Origin: Candidatus Methanomethylophilaceae archaeon
Lineage (GTDB): Archaea > Thermoplasmatota > Thermoplasmata > Methanomassiliicoccales > Methanomethylophilaceae
NCBI GenBank assembly: GCA_007116915.1
Contig: SKHQ01000090.1
Location: forward strand, 1-5,659
DNA: 5,659 nucleotides
Direction: 5' to 3'
Both the position numbers and the translations under genes were made by a program. The notes below the pieces were generated by a model. It worked only from the letters and a program-made list of their open reading frames with translations, was not told the origin of the DNA and searched no databases. Shown here one piece after another: positions 5,440 to 5,659 of the stretch; within the stretch, counting starts at the first letter, position 1, and every line of letters begins with the position of its first letter.

Positions 5440-5659
5440 ATGAGCAACCGAGATATGGCCACAAGGCTGAAGGATTCTTTGAGATTGAGGCATGAACCAG
5501 TGGCGGTAAAACTCATCAAGGAGGGCGAGGAACCTCCCGAGGGTTACACCGTACCAGAGAAGCAGATGAGCCATTGCCAATCCGTAATGGCCGCCCGCAA
5601 GGGCGAGAAACTGCTCCTTCCCGCCGATTCGCACTCCTGTAAGAACGGAGCCTCAGCAT
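5440..5659 (+). CDS. DUF169 (COG2043) family protein, 3' truncated by the window end
   Basis: The first 73 residues are present; the gene runs off the window. The family hallmarks are visible: an N-terminal helix (RDMATRLKDSLRL), HEPVAVKLIKEGE (18-30), MSHCQSVMAARKGEKLLLP (43-61) and SHSCKNGASA (64-73). C45 and C67 are the conspicuous cysteines and are candidates for a metal or cofactor site, although no biochemical function is established for the family as far as I know. It is a soluble protein with no signal peptide or membrane segment in the visible part. It lies 59 bases after the RamA-like gene on the same strand, which suggests but does not prove a link to corrinoid activation or methylotrophy. 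Its own short spacer with a TATA-like sequence could give independent expression. Family call is good; role is unknown. Confidence 0.8.
   Translation, partial: MSNRDMATRLKDSLRLRHEPVAVKLIKEGEEPPEGYTVPEKQMSHCQSVMAARKGEKLLLPADSHSCKNGASA

Noticed and set aside
5386..5634. A - strand open frame over the spacer and start of the DUF169 gene
   Set aside because: The + strand has a ribosome binding site, ATG and family motifs here; the - strand frame has none of these.
1..5659. In-frame TAG read as pyrrolysine
   Set aside because: None of the five genes contains an in-frame TAG in the visible part; the four complete ends use TAA or TGA. The enzymes that need pyrrolysine are not in this window.
1..5659. 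CRISPR arrays, tRNA or rRNA genes, insertion sequences
   Set aside because: No spaced repeats, tRNA-like cloverleaf, rRNA sequence, transposase frame or terminal inverted repeats were found; intergenic space is limited to four spacers of 58 to 113 bases.

Overview
The window looks like chromosomal DNA from a methylotrophic methanogenic archaeon. Four of the five genes belong to the corrinoid-dependent methyl-transfer pathway that feeds coenzyme M: a corrinoid protein, a methylcobamide:CoM methyltransferase of the MtaA/MtbA family, a RamA-type corrinoid reductive activator and a hydantoinase/oxoprolinase-like ATPase. Ribosome binding sites are archaeal in style (GGAGG, GAGGT, GGTGA), intergenic spacers are short and AT-rich, and base composition is moderately GC-rich. 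My best guess is Methanomassiliicoccales (Methanomethylophilus-like, H2-dependent methylotrophs). That is an inference from gene content and style, because no rRNA or other marker is present.

Layout, all genes on the + strand. (1) 1-440: the 3' part of a corrinoid protein gene carrying the B12-binding signature. A hairpin and T-rich stretch follow it. (2) 441-553: a 113-base spacer with overlapping inverted repeats just before the next start codon. (3) 554-2551: a 665-residue HyuA-like ASKHA ATPase with what reads as a winged-helix segment inserted in its middle. (4) 2610-3641: a 343-residue MtaA/MtbA-type methyltransferase with its three zinc ligands, starting at TTG. (5) 3642-3736: a spacer with two T5 runs. 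(6) 3737-5380: a 547-residue RamA-like protein with two C-terminal [4Fe-4S] motifs. (7) 5440 to the window end: the first 73 residues of a DUF169 (COG2043) protein.

How they fit together: a substrate-specific methyltransferase, which is not in this window and probably lies upstream, would load a methyl group onto Co(I) of the corrinoid protein. The MtaA/MtbA-type enzyme would move it to coenzyme M, giving methyl-CoM for methane formation. RamA would use ATP and electrons to rescue corrinoid accidentally oxidised to Co(II). The HyuA-like protein shares the ASKHA ATPase fold with the RamA core and sits inside the cluster, but its role is unknown. The DUF169 protein is also uncharacterised. Codon choice separates the two abundant enzymes (corrinoid protein and methyltransferase, with ATC strongly preferred for Ile) from the HyuA-like and RamA genes (frequent ATA), which fits catalytic versus accessory roles.

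The points most worth a second look are the HyuA-like ATPase with its winged-helix insert, the pseudoknot-capable repeats before its start, and the absence of a visible substrate methyltransferase.
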